A stretch of 64,000 nucleotides of DNA from the NCBI GenBank assembly GCA_963210315.1, contig OY723265.1, forward strand, positions 2,108,001 to 2,172,000, in the 5' to 3' direction. Positions within the stretch are counted from its first letter, which is position 1. The number at the start of each line of letters is the position of its first letter. The notes under the pieces are model-generated. The model searched no databases. It saw only the letters and a list, made by a program, of their open reading frames with translations, and was not told the origin of the DNA. The position numbers and the translations under genes are program-made. Source of the stretch: Rhynchopus euleeides (taxonomy: Eukaryota; Euglenozoa; Diplonemea; Diplonemida; Diplonemidae). Positions 1 to 10,008 of the stretch are shown here, piece by piece.

Positions 1-3000
1 TGCAGGAAGACACAGAGTTCGGGATGTGGTTCGGATCCAGCGTTTCCCTGTCCAATCTGGCGTGCCGCGGCGAGGACTCGTGCAGGCAGAGCACTGTCGG
101 GTGTGCTGCAGACAAGTGCGAGTTGGACTGCACCTACTTTCGGGCGTGCCACGAACTGACTTACAACGTGACGGGCACGACAGACTACGCACACGTGAAG
201 TGTCTGGATGAGAAGTCTTGCGAGCGTGCCACTTTCAACTTCAGTGACATTCACACCTGGGCATTGATGGACTGCACAGGGGAGGCGTGCTACGGTGCAC
301 ACGTGCTGTGCCCTGTGCACGGTAGCCTTCTTGTTCGCTGCCACGGTGAGAAGGCGTGCGAGGATCTCACACTGGTGGCACCTGAGACGCTGCCGAGCGG
401 GCAGCACTGCAAGATCGAGTGTCTGGGTGAGAAGGCGTGCTACCGTATGGGGGCATCCAACGTGCGTGGTGCTGTGACGACTGACTGCACAAAGGACACG
501 CGCTGCACTTCATTCATGCAGTCCCTCGCAGTGTACCCCAGCTCTCCATCCGGCGATTCGGACAGTACTTCAGCAGACAGCAGCACTTCCGGTGGAAACG
601 AGTCGTCATCAGACAGCAGCTCTTCATCCGACAGCGGGTCCGTGGACTGGACACTCGGGTGGGGCAGCCAGTGCAGTGGGAAGGCGTGTGTCTGCAATGA
701 GACCGCTGGGTGCTACTACGATGCCAAGCCGCACCGCGACCTGTACCAGCACACACTTGCTTGCGAAGGCAGCTGGTGCGCACTCAAGTGCAGGGGTCTG
801 GAGAGCTGTGCCGAGTCGCACGTGCAGTGCCTGTCCCCGCAAGGCTGCGACTTCACCTGTCTGGGAGAGGGGTCGTGTCGTCACCTTCAGAGCTACAGCG
901 AAACAGGCGTGAATCTGATTGATGGTGGTGTGGCCGTGGACGAGGAAACAGAGTTCGGGATGTGGTTCGGATCCGGCGTGTCCCAGGCACGTCTCGCCTG
1001 CATGGGTGTGGACTCGTGCGGGGACAGCACTGTCGGGTGTGCTGCAGACAAGTGCATGTTGGAGTGCACCTATTATCGGGCGTGCCACGACCTGACGTAC
1101 CACCTGACGAACACGACAGACTACGCACACGTGAAGTGTCTGGATGAGAGGTCTTGCGAGCGTGGGACCTTCATCTTCAGCGACCTCAGCATCGGGGCAC
1201 TGATGGACTGCACAGGGGAGGCGTGCTACGGTGCACACGTGCTGTGCCCTGTGAACGGCAGCCTTACCGTGCGTTGCCACGGTGAGAAGGCGTGCGAGGA
1301 TCTCACGCTGGTGGCACCTGATACGCTGCCGAGCGGGCAGCACTGCAAGATCGAGTGTCTGGGTGAGAAGGCGTGCTACCGTATGGGGGCATCCAACGTG
1401 CGTGGTGCTGTGACGACTGACTGCACATATGATACGCGCTGCACTTCCTTCATGCTCTCTCTCGCCTCCGACAGTCCGTCAACGAGTGACTCCGATAGTA
1501 CGTCTTCATCAGACGGCAGCTCTTCAGCAGCGAACGCATCGTCATCCGACAGTAGTTCTTCTTTTGCTGGGAGTGCTTCTGCCGACGCCAGTTACTCTGA
1601 CAGCGGTTCTGCCGGTGCGAGCTCTTCTTCATCCAGCGCCAATTCATCCTCTAGCAGTTCGTTTGGTGGGAGTGCTTCAGGCGACATGAGCTCGTCTGTT
1701 TCTGGTGGTTCTTCATCTGACAGTGGTTCCGCTGTTGCTAGCTCTTCTTCATCCAGCGCCACTTCATCCTCTGGCAGTTTGTCGGTTGGGGGAAGTGCTT
1801 CAGGCGACATGAGCTCGTCTGTTTCAGGTTCTTCATCTGTCAGCAGTTCTTCAGCTGCAAGCTCGTCTTCATCCGACGGCAGTTCTTCAGCTGACATGAG
1901 CTCGTCTGTTTCAGGTTCTTCATCTGTCAGCAGTTCTTCAGCTGCAAGCTCGTCTTCATCCGACGGCAGTTCTTCAGCTGACATGAGCTCGTCTGTTTCA
2001 GGTTCTTCATCTGTCAGCAGTTCTTCAGCTGCAAGCTCGTCTTCATCCGACGGCAGTTCTTCAGCTGACATGAGCTCGTCTGTTTCAGGTTCTTCATCTG
2101 TCAGCAGTTCTTCAGCTGCAAGCTCGTCTTCATCCGACGGCAGTTCTTCAGCTGACATGAGCTCGTCTGTTTCAGGTTCTTCATCTGTCAGCAGTTCTTC
2201 AGCTGCAAGCTCGTCTTCATCCGACGGCAGTTCTTCAGCTGACATGAGCTCGTCAGTTGCTACCAGTTCTGCATCTGGCGGCAGTTCCTCAACTGCAAGC
2301 TCTTCAGAGGGGAGCACTTCGTCTGACGCGAGTTCCTCATTCGGAGGAAGTTCTTCAGCCGACAACAGTTCGTCGGTCTCTGGCGGTTCTTCATCTGACG
2401 GCAGTTCTTCAGACATGAGCTTGTCGACTGGCAGTGAATCGAATGTGAGTTCCTCATCGATGGGTGGTTCCGACAGCTCTTCATCCGACAGCGGGTCCGT
2501 GGACTGGACACTCGGGTGGGGCAGCCAGTGCAGTGGGAAGGCGTGTGTCTGCAATGAGACCGCTGGGTGCTACTACGATGCCAAGCCACGCCGCGACCTG
2601 TACCAGCACACACTTGCTTGCGAAGGCAGCTGGTGTGCACTCAAGTGCAGGGGTCTGGAGAGCTGTGCCGAGTCGCACGTGCAGTGCCTGTCCCCACATG
2701 GCTGCGACTTCACCTGTCTGGGAGAGAGGTCGTGCCGTCACCTTCAGAACTACAGCGAAGCAGGCGTGAACGCGACAGACGGTGGTGTGGCCGTGGACGA
2801 GGACACAGAGTTCGGGATGTGGTTCGGATCGAGCGTGTCCCAGGCACGTCTCGCCTGCATGGGTGAGGACTCGTGCAGGGACAGCACTGTCGGGTGTGCT
2901 GCAGACAAGTGTCTGTTGGAGTGCACGCATTATCGGGCGTGCCACGACCTGACTTACAACCTGACGGGCACGACAGACTACGCACACGTGAAGTGTCTGG

Positions 3001-5252
3001 ATGAGAAGTCTTGCGAGCGTGGGACCTTCAACTTCAGCGACATCAACATTGGGGCACTGATGGACTGCACAGGGGAGGCGTGCTACGGTGCACACGTGCT
3101 GTGCCCTGTGCACGGCAGCCTTACCGTGCGTTGCCACGGTGAGAAGGCGTGCGAGGATCTCACGCTGGTGGCACCTGAGACGCTGCCGAGCGGGCAGCAC
3201 TGCAAGATCGAGTGTCTGGGTGAGAAGGCGTGTTACCGGATGGACGGGTCAAACGTGCGTGGTGCTGTGTGGGCTGACTGCACAAAGGATGCACGCTGCA
3301 CGACCTTCCTGCAGTCTTTCTCCAAACATCACCTTCCGTCAATGGGAGGTTCAGATTCTACGTCTTCATACGACAGCAGCTCTTCTGACATGAGTTCGTC
3401 CTCGGGTGGTTACTCTAGTATGGGTGGTTCTGACAGCACCTCTTCATCTGACAGCGGGTCCGGGGACGGAACACTTGGATTCGGATTCCAGTGCAGTGGG
3501 AAGGCGTGTGTCTGCAATTCGAAGGACGGGTGCTACCATGAGGCCAAACCGTACCATCAGCTGTACCAGCACACACTTGCTTGCGATGGCAGCTGGTGCG
3601 CACTCACGTGCACGGGTCAGGAGAGCTGTGCCGAGTCGCACGTGCAGTGCCTGTCGCCATACTGCGAGTTCTCCTGTCTGGGAGAGGCGTCGTGCCGTCA
3701 CCTCCAGAGCTACAGCGCGGTTGGCGCGAACGCGACAGGCGGAGCTGTGGCCGTGGACGAGGACACAGAGTTCGGGATGTGGTTCGGATCCAACGTTGCC
3801 GTGGCGGGCCGTCTGGCGTGCACTGGAGTCATGTCGTGCAAGGACAGCACTGTCGGGTGTGCTGCAGACAGGTGCCTGTTGGAGTGCAGTCATTACGGGG
3901 CTTGCCACCAACTGATGTACAACGTGACGGACACGGCAAACTATGCTCGCGTGAAATGTCTGGACGATGTGTCGTGCGAGCGCGCGACGTTCAACTTCAG
4001 CCACCTCGATGGTGACGCTTTCCTGGACTGCACCGATTACATCGCGTGCCGCGGTGCCCGTGTCCGCTGCCCTGTGAACGGCAACCTGACGGTGCGCTGC
4101 TACGGGAAGAAGTCGTGCGAGGATCTCACACTGGAGGCACCTGAGATGTTGCCGAGCGGGCAGCACTGCCAGATCGAGTGTGTTGGGGACAGGGCGTGTG
4201 ACGGTGTGGACGAGTCGAAGCTGCGTGGTGCTGTGACTACCTCCTGCAGTGTGTCTGCACAGTGCAGCCCCTTCCTCCTCGGCCTTAGTATGCTGTCACC
4301 TGGCCCTGCGACGGAGTGCGACTCGTCGTGGTCACAGGCGGTGCCGGTGGTGTCTGTGATGTGTGATGCTACCTGCAACGGTACGGACGCGCAGCTCTGC
4401 GCCCTCTTCTGTCAGTGCAACGCAACCGACGCCCCCACTTCGCTGTCGCCTGCCACCCCCGCGCCTACGATTGTGACCGACGCACCAGCCACCCCCACGC
4501 CTACCAACGTGACCGACGCGCCAGCCACACAGGCACCTGCTACCAACGCACCTGCCACACAGGCACCAGCCACTCCCACACCCACGATCGGGACCGACGC
4601 ACCTGCCACACAGGCACCTGCTACCGCCACGCCGCCTGCGCCTGCCACTGCCACCCCCGGGACAGTCAGTGTCATCCAGCGTGTCTTCCGCATCGTCCTC
4701 GGCATCCTGCTCTCTGGGTTTGACAGTGCCGCTTTCACTGCCGCGCTGCTGCGTTTGCTGGGGTCGCTTGTCTCTGCTGTGCAGGTGCACTGGACGTGCC
4801 CTGCGTCCGCATGCACGTCTGGGTGCCCCGACACGTCTGCCGCAAAGCTTGCTGCGGGCTGTAGGTCACACGTCTCGGCGTCGCGCATGGCCGAGCTGCT
4901 GGCACAGGGCGGCACCGTCGTGGAGGCGGGTGCCGACTACACATCGTCGGGGAGCGAGGCCTCTGTCCTCAGCTCGCTGCAGCAGGAGGCCGCAAACCCG
5001 ACAGTGCTGAAGGATTTCGACCCACAGAGTGTGGAGGTGGCTGACGTGGAGGTCCAGCAGCAGTCTAGGGCCGTCGATGACAGCGATGACGAGTACCTGC
5101 ACCCTGGCTTTATTGCACTTGCTGTGGTTGCACCCGTTCTGGTGATTGGCGTTGTCATCGCTGTTGTGCTGCTAGAGAGAAAGAGCAAGAACGAGCCTGA
5201 GCCGCAGCCGAAGGACACTCTTGCCACGGATCCCTACGCGTCAGGGGTGTAG
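1..5252 (+). CDS. Giant cysteine-rich repeat protein, type I membrane protein, 5' end outside window
   Basis: The reading frame is already open at base 3, so the start lies upstream; it ends at TAG 5250-5252. At least four copies of an about 170-residue block occur (about 3-510, 950-1460, 2810-3330, 3760-4285). Each is built from short C-x-G-x-x-[SA]-C units, for example VRCHGEKACEDLTL and IECLGEKACYRM. Three Ser-rich linkers follow, and after each linker comes an about 95-residue Cys-rich block starting GWGSQC or GFQC (about 655, 2513, 3480). Downstream are a Pro/Thr-rich stalk (about 4420-4665), a last Cys cluster (about 4790-4870), one membrane helix (about 5103-5173) and a short basic/acidic tail. 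This predicts a surface-exposed, heavily glycosylated protein. I do not recognise a named family, and no enzymatic motif is visible. Near-identical blocks suggest recent internal duplication or gene conversion. Confidence 0.88.
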   Translation, partial: QEDTEFGMWFGSSVSLSNLACRGEDSCRQSTVGCAADKCELDCTYFRACHELTYNVTGTTDYAHVKCLDEKSCERATFNFSDIHTWALMDCTGEACYGAHVLCPVHGSLLVRCHGEKACEDLTLVAPETLPSGQHCKIECLGEKACYRMGASNVRGAVTTDCTKDTRCTSFMQSLAVYPSSPSGDSDSTSADSSTSGGNESSSDSSSSSDSGSVDWTLGWGSQCSGKACVCNETAGCYYDAKPHRDLYQHTLACEGSWCALKCRGLESCAESHVQCLSPQGCDFTCLGEGSCRHLQSYSETGVNLIDGGVAVDEETEFGMWFGSGVSQARLACMGVDSCGDSTVGCAADKCMLECTYYRACHDLTYHLTNTTDYAHVKCLDERSCERGTFIFSDLSIGALMDCTGEACYGAHVLCPVNGSLTVRCHGEKACEDLTLVAPDTLPSGQHCKIECLGEKACYRMGASNVRGAVTTDCTYDTRCTSFMLSLASDSPSTSDSDSTSSSDGSSSAANASSSDSSSSFAGSASADASYSDSGSAGASSSSSSANSSSSSSFGGSASGDMSSSVSGGSSSDSGSAVASSSSSSATSSSGSLSVGGSASGDMSSSVSGSSSVSSSSAASSSSSDGSSSADMSSSVSGSSSVSSSSAASSSSSDGSSSADMSSSVSGSSSVSSSSAASSSSSDGSSSADMSSSVSGSSSVSSSSAASSSSSDGSSSADMSSSVSGSSSVSSSSAASSSSSDGSSSADMSSSVATSSASGGSSSTASSSEGSTSSDASSSFGGSSSADNSSSVSGGSSSDGSSSDMSLSTGSESNVSSSSMGGSDSSSSDSGSVDWTLGWGSQCSGKACVCNETAGCYYDAKPRRDLYQHTLACEGSWCALKCRGLESCAESHVQCLSPHGCDFTCLGERSCRHLQNYSEAGVNATDGGVAVDEDTEFGMWFGSSVSQARLACMGEDSCRDSTVGCAADKCLLECTHYRACHDLTYNLTGTTDYAHVKCLDEKSCERGTFNFSDINIGALMDCTGEACYGAHVLCPVHGSLTVRCHGEKACEDLTLVAPETLPSGQHCKIECLGEKACYRMDGSNVRGAVWADCTKDARCTTFLQSFSKHHLPSMGGSDSTSSYDSSSSDMSSSSGGYSSMGGSDSTSSSDSGSGDGTLGFGFQCSGKACVCNSKDGCYHEAKPYHQLYQHTLACDGSWCALTCTGQESCAESHVQCLSPYCEFSCLGEASCRHLQSYSAVGANATGGAVAVDEDTEFGMWFGSNVAVAGRLACTGVMSCKDSTVGCAADRCLLECSHYGACHQLMYNVTDTANYARVKCLDDVSCERATFNFSHLDGDAFLDCTDYIACRGARVRCPVNGNLTVRCYGKKSCEDLTLEAPEMLPSGQHCQIECVGDRACDGVDESKLRGAVTTSCSVSAQCSPFLLGLSMLSPGPATECDSSWSQAVPVVSVMCDATCNGTDAQLCALFCQCNATDAPTSLSPATPAPTIVTDAPATPTPTNVTDAPATQAPATNAPATQAPATPTPTIGTDAPATQAPATATPPAPATATPGTVSVIQRVFRIVLGILLSGFDSAAFTAALLRLLGSLVSAVQVHWTCPASACTSGCPDTSAAKLAAGCRSHVSASRMAELLAQGGTVVEAGADYTSSGSEASVLSSLQQEAANPTVLKDFDPQSVEVADVEVQQQSRAVDDSDDEYLHPGFIALAVVAPVLVIGVVIAVVLLERKSKNEPEPQPKDTLATDPYASGV
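1811..2245 (+). repeat. Five tandem 87 bp units encoding a Ser-rich linker
   Basis: Five units of exactly 87 bp start at 1811, 1898, 1985, 2072 and 2159 and appear identical by eye. Each encodes 29 residues, mostly serine with Ala, Val, Gly and Asp. The unit length is a multiple of three, so copy-number change would keep the frame. Imperfect versions flank the array on both sides (about 1470-1810 and 2246-2495). Confidence 0.95.
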
Positions 5253-6572
5253 GCGTGCGTCTGACATGACATATTCAGCCGGTGTCATATTGGCACAGTT
5301 TGTCGGAGCGAAGGCCTCAACATGATGCAGTGCCTTGATTCGCGATAGTTATGCCACCTGCATGAACCCCACTTCCTGACCCCTTGTCTTCATCCGTGAT
5401 TTCGTCAACACATGCATGATGCGCAACATCACAGTTACCGTATCACACTGGCATCACACTGCTGCATGATGGTTGCTATGCTTTTGTATTTTATTCACTG
5501 GAGGTCTTCGCGGGGCAGTCCAGAAGAGTGTTGTCTTCGTGGGCCGCCCATGTCGATTCGAAACACCCGCAGTTTACCCGTAGGTGAACACCTCACACCC
5601 TCACATCCACCCTCCCACAGCACCCAACTCGTCCGTCCCTTAATTTGTTCCGCATAACACACTCGTGTTCAGGGAACTGCCGCAGCACGAGGGCTCGCCT
5701 ACTGATGGCTGTCCTGCTGTCTTCTTCTCTTCTTGTGATCTGTTTCCCTTGCATGGTACTCCAGCCCAAACATCTCTTCAGACGATACTGAGTGCACGAG
5801 CGTGTATTTTTCGGTGTCCCAGTTTGGCACATTATTGATGTGGCAATGGTTGGGTTCGCGAGCTGGCATCAAGCAACAGTCCACGGAAGACTGCTGCACA
5901 AGAACCAACTCGATGCCCACTTCATTGCCGTCACACCACAATGGATGTGATCTCTTCCGCTCCCCCCTCAGAAGGGGGAAGGCCACATGTACACTAATCT
6001 TCGGAGACGCACGATGCGGCACAGTTTGACAGAGCGAAGGCCTCAACATGTTTCTTGCCACCTCGATGAACCGGGTTGGCCGTCCCTTTCCTTCATGATC
6101 GAACCATGCACATGGGTGTAGTTCCCTGCCTCGATTGTCATTCCCAGGTTCGGGAAACCAGATGGCACCCCGCTGCGACCCCTCTGCCCTTTTCCTTGTG
6201 ATGGCAGGAGCCTCGAGGGAGCCACAGGGAGCTACACACAGCCGAATGAGCGGTGTGCCAAACATACATTTCACGCCCAGCTGAACAGGGACCTCGGAGT
6301 GGATCACTCATTGTCGACAGTTCAACTTGGAAAGTCAAAAGTGTGTTTTTCTTGGTGGATTCCGCTCATGTCTCTTAGGATCCCTCCCGAAGTTTGCCCA
6401 TTCGTGAAGATCTCTCCCCGCAACCACCCTCTCGCAACCCCACCCCTCCACCCCACCCAGCCCTTCCCCTCCCCTCCCATCCCATCCCATCCCAACCACA
6501 AACTCGTTTGAGCACCGTCGGTGCGTCGGGGGGAGTCGTGACGTCGAGGAAGTACGGTAAAACTGACCTGTT
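5253..6572. other. Intergenic, no gene seen; short dispersed repeats
   Basis: No open frame here looks coding. A short motif recurs at about 5292-5325 and 6018-6052 (GAGCGAAGGCCTCAACATG). The phrase GTGTTCAGGGAACTGC is shared between about 5668 and 8914. A C-rich, CCCAT-repeating tract lies at about 6425-6505. This resembles old, decayed repeat sequence. Confidence 0.6.
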
Positions 6573-8490
6573 GGGGGTATGGAAATTTAGTCATTCTTAG
6601 TCACTTTTAGGCGATTTACGCGCGGTTTTTCGGCTGGGGAAAAGAGAGTAAGATTTTCGAAAAAAATCGATTTTTTCGCAAAAAATCGCATTGTGTCGTA
6701 GTCGCGCGTAGTCACCCGTAGTCGCCAGGTCGAGGTTACCAGATTCCATACCCCCCCGGGGTACTGAATTACCGATTTTTCGACATGTCGAAAAAAAAAA
6801 AATTTTGGCCGAAAAAAAAATTTTTTTTTTCGGCCGACTAAACCGAAAATCGGGCCCTCTGGGGTGCCACACCGATATTTTTCGGATTTTTTTCGGATTT
6901 TTTTTCGATTTTTTTTGGTTGGGGTGGCCACCAGTCCAGGCTGCTGCCCCAGGGTGGCCGGATTTTCGACATGTCGAAAAAAAAATTTTTTTGGCCGAAA
7001 AAAAAATTTTTCCGGGGGGCTTCGCCCCCCGGACCCCCCATGTGGGGGGCTCCGCCCCCCACGCCCCCCCCACCTCCCACCTCCCTCCCGGCCGGGGGCC
7101 GGTACGGTCGGTCGTCGGCTGCGGCCAAAGGGCGTGCGGTAGCCGACGCCCTTTTGTGCTCGCCTCCTCCCTCCCACACCTCTTTGTCCTCTTTCATGAC
7201 GCGTCACCCTGCCTCCACGCTCTGACTTCTGTGACCCGCATGCCGCGTTGAGAGCAAGTCTTCCGTGTGCTGTCACCGAGACCAGGCCGCTATCTGCTCT
7301 CAGGTTGGTAGCAATGGCCTTTTACCTGATGTCAAGCCCACGTGACAAAGACTCGTGCAGCTGAGGTCCTGGCTGGTCTGTCCTGTTGTCTGGGATCCTG
7401 TTCCCCCCCGCACCCCCCCTTCCCACACATGTCTGGTGCGTCGGTCGCGCATCGGTCCTTTGGCCTGCCGGGCCTCCCCCCCGCACCCCCCCTCCACACG
7501 CGAACCGGTCCCCCTTTTTCAATTGCGACCCGGTTCCCGTGTTGTGTCGCGGCCCTCCCCGCCTCGCCTCCGACAGACTCTCCCCACAGTTGACGACGTG
7601 GGCAAACGGCGCCGACATCCTCTCATCACTTACCGTATTCTCATCAGGACGGTCGGTTTCCCTGACGCCACGACCACCAATGTGCTCCGATGCTTTTTGA
7701 AGGAGGTAGTTCATCCCCGACTCAGGCGTTTGCGGGAATGAGCTCGCCCACTTCTCCTGGAGGAGTACGCACCACCCGGTCGTGGCGCACCCGCACCCGC
7801 TGCACACCGCACATGACGAGTTGCGGTAGCAGCCGTACCCCACACAGGTTCGAGTGGTTTGCCATGGTCCTGCTCACGACGACCTGCAGGTCACCCGTTC
7901 CTGTCGTGCACGTGCAGGCAGTGCCAGGAGGTGGTGGCCTCGTCAATCTGGCAGGGTTTGAGTTTACCGGGGCGAGGCACTCCACTCTGGGTCTGCTGTT
8001 TGTGATGTAACAAGCAGGTCTGGCGGGGTGTTCAGGGTTCGGAGTGGCCCTCCTCGTTGGCATCCGTGCAGCAGCGCTATCGCGTCCCGGAATGCCCCGT
8101 GTCACACCGGTGGGAACAGGGGCCAGCACCGCCATCTCGAGGAGGACCCGGGCCGTTCTTTGGATTCTTCAGTCGCAGCCTCCGGCTTGTCGTTGTCCGT
8201 CAGCGTAGCGCCCACCCAGCCTGCAGAGATCTTGCACCGTCTTCAACAGCAACTTTTGACCCGACAATTTTTGGGGCATTTTTTCACCAAAAAAAAATCA
8301 CTCTGCGCGCCAAGTCGAAGACTTGTTTGGGGACTTTTGGTGTCCCCAATTTTTCAATTTTCGAAAAATAAGCTCACTTTGCTAAACTGGACCCAACTCC
8401 CCACACTCTTTTTTAAGCGAAAAACAGCAAATTTCGGCCGATTTTTTCTCATTTTTTCTCATTTTTTTTCACCGACTTTTCCATACCCCC
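6573..8490. mobile_element. TIR element, family A, full copy with 3 bp target duplication
   Basis: It begins GGGGGTATGGAAA and ends TTTCCATACCCCC, and is flanked on both sides by GTT (6570-6572 and 8491-8493). A second copy of the same family lies at 49208-54874, interrupted by another transposon and flanked by GAT. The body has AT-rich tracts with the palindrome TTTCGACATGTCGAAA and GC-rich hairpins around 7010-7060. No transposase is visible. A Cys-rich open frame on the minus strand (7843 down to 7322, about 174 codons) is nearly identical in both copies; it may be a captured fragment. I read it as a non-autonomous DNA transposon of unknown superfamily. Confidence 0.85.
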
Positions 8491-8509
8491 GTTGTATTTT
8501 TACTTTTAC

Positions 8510-8677
8510 ACGCACACGACCTTCGCGCGGAAAGTGTCATTCAGCTCTGCCAAACGTGCTCTACACACCACCCCCTTCATCAGGCAAGTGGGTTTGCAAG
8601 TGTGTGTGGAAGCGTCAACGCATCAAACGAAGTACCAAGTAGTAGAAGAAGAGCGGCAGAGTTGAAGTGACACTTTC
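8510..8677 (+). repeat. Dispersed repeat S, copy 1
   Basis: This is nearly identical to 25130-25298 and, inverted and shorter, to 44514-44627. GAAAGTGTCATTCAGCTCTG near the left is roughly the inverse complement of the right end (GGCAGAGTTGAAGTGACACT), so the unit can fold back. The conserved sequence extends past the left inverted repeat, so the true ends are uncertain. Weaker relatives appear near 8990-9090, 12700-12780 and 26757-26815. Confidence 0.75.
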
Positions 8678-9782
8678 TTACTACAGCCTTGCAATACGCA
8701 AGGTTGGAAGGGGGGCTGAGGAGAAACGCCGCACAAATCCCTGCAGGATTTGTGCCTCTTTGTTCCCCGCTCCAGCCCCTCCGCACGCGAACTGATACGA
8801 CAAGCAGACCTGGCGGATCTGACCTCCCCCCCCCCCCCCCCTTTCCTCTCTGATCGAGCAAACCCCACCCCCTCTCCCCCGTCCCATAATTTTTTTTGCG
8901 CATAACGCACTCCTGTGTTCAGGGAACTGCTACATGGCTGTCCTGCTGTTTTGCCTTCTTCTTTTCATAAGCACACTCGTGTGGGCGGAAAGCGGCCTCC
9001 CATAGCTGCAACCAAAGTGCTCTATACACAGCCCCGCTGTCCAGGAAAAAAGTTTCGGTTTTTTGTGTATAGAGCGTCAACGCAATAATATAAAAAAAGG
9101 GAAATCCATCAGAGTGGTTGTAGCTGTGGGTGTAGCGTGTAACGGGCGATACTCAGGGCATCGGGGTGCCGTAACTTCTGTGTGGGCACCGCGGTCTGGG
9201 AGTACTCCTTTCCAAACCGGCGGCTGTCAAATCAATGAAAACTCGGCAGAAGTGCAGTTTCGTGTTTATGTTGGTGTCATGATTGCCACGACTGACATGT
9301 TCTGAGTGTTCCGAAAAGGGTGCAGCCTCCTTGCAAAAATGCCCTAACGGAGCAAATGCGGCAAGCCCACCCCGGTGTATAGTTACAAATAGCGAACTCA
9401 GAACGAGGAATCTTGACAGTGACTTGTACTCCATTCAGAACTTTATTTTTCGCCCGTGTGCATTTATATTCCCGCCTCACCTACCGGTAAACCAGGTGTG
9501 TTTTTAATCCCCGGTCTTCCCAGCCAAAAATCCCCGATTCATCCCCGCTTTTTTCCAGCAAAAAATGGTACCCAATGTCCCTCCTCCCCAGTGTGGGGCC
9601 CTTGGTCTTGCACCAAATGGGTTCCTTCCACGGTTCCTCCCGCTCGCGCCATCCTCGGGTGCTGGAGGAAAACCCAAAAAAACGGCTTTCGGGACCGTTA
9701 TTCCGACGATACCCCCCCGATATGCCAGCTGAAACAGCCCAAGGACTTGCTGCGGTTACTAGACGGGCAAACACACGCTCCA
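8678..9782. other. Intergenic, no gene seen
   Basis: Decayed repeat-like sequence, including a weak S-like segment near 8990-9090. No coding frame or RNA gene could be supported. Confidence 0.5.
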
Positions 9783-9834
9783 CGGGGGGTCTGGGGGGCG
9801 GAGCCCCCCAGCCGCCGGAGGCCACGGTAGTGAA
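9783..9834 (-). repeat. GC-rich hairpin repeat K, copy 1
   Basis: An about 50 bp unit containing the self-complementary word GGGGGGCGGAGCCCCCC next to CCGCCGGAGGCCACGGTAG. Five copies in the window: 9783, 9957, 10443, 41778 and 47560. Confidence 0.85.
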
Positions 9835-9956
9835 CATCTGTTCAGTGTGGGCGTACAGATTCTGTGTGAGTTGGCTGCGTCCTCCTGAGACTACCGGAGC
9901 TGTTGGATTCCTGACCTGATGGGAATCGAAGGACTTGGGTACGAGACATCCGCCAC

Positions 9957-10008
9957 AGGGGGGTCTGGGGGGCGGAGCCCCCCAGCCGCCGGAGGCCACG
10001 GTAATGAA
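9957..10008 (-). repeat. GC-rich hairpin repeat K, copy 2
   Basis: Same unit and orientation as 9783-9834. The about 120 bp between the two copies (about 9835-9950) recurs inverted at about 41850-41950. Confidence 0.85.

Noticed and set aside
1592..2554. Minus-strand Glu/Leu-rich frame opposite the Ser-rich linker
   Set aside because: It is the complement of the 87 bp Ser-coding repeats; the plus frame continues far on both sides with conserved Cys modules.
6805..7251. Phe/Lys-rich frames in family A elements (also near 49471 and 53206)
   Set aside because: They translate A/T homopolymer tracts and GC hairpins; composition is low complexity on both strands.
9975..9995. GC hairpin K as an intrinsic transcription terminator
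   Set aside because: It is a dispersed repeat at five sites with no T tract, and such terminators are bacterial.
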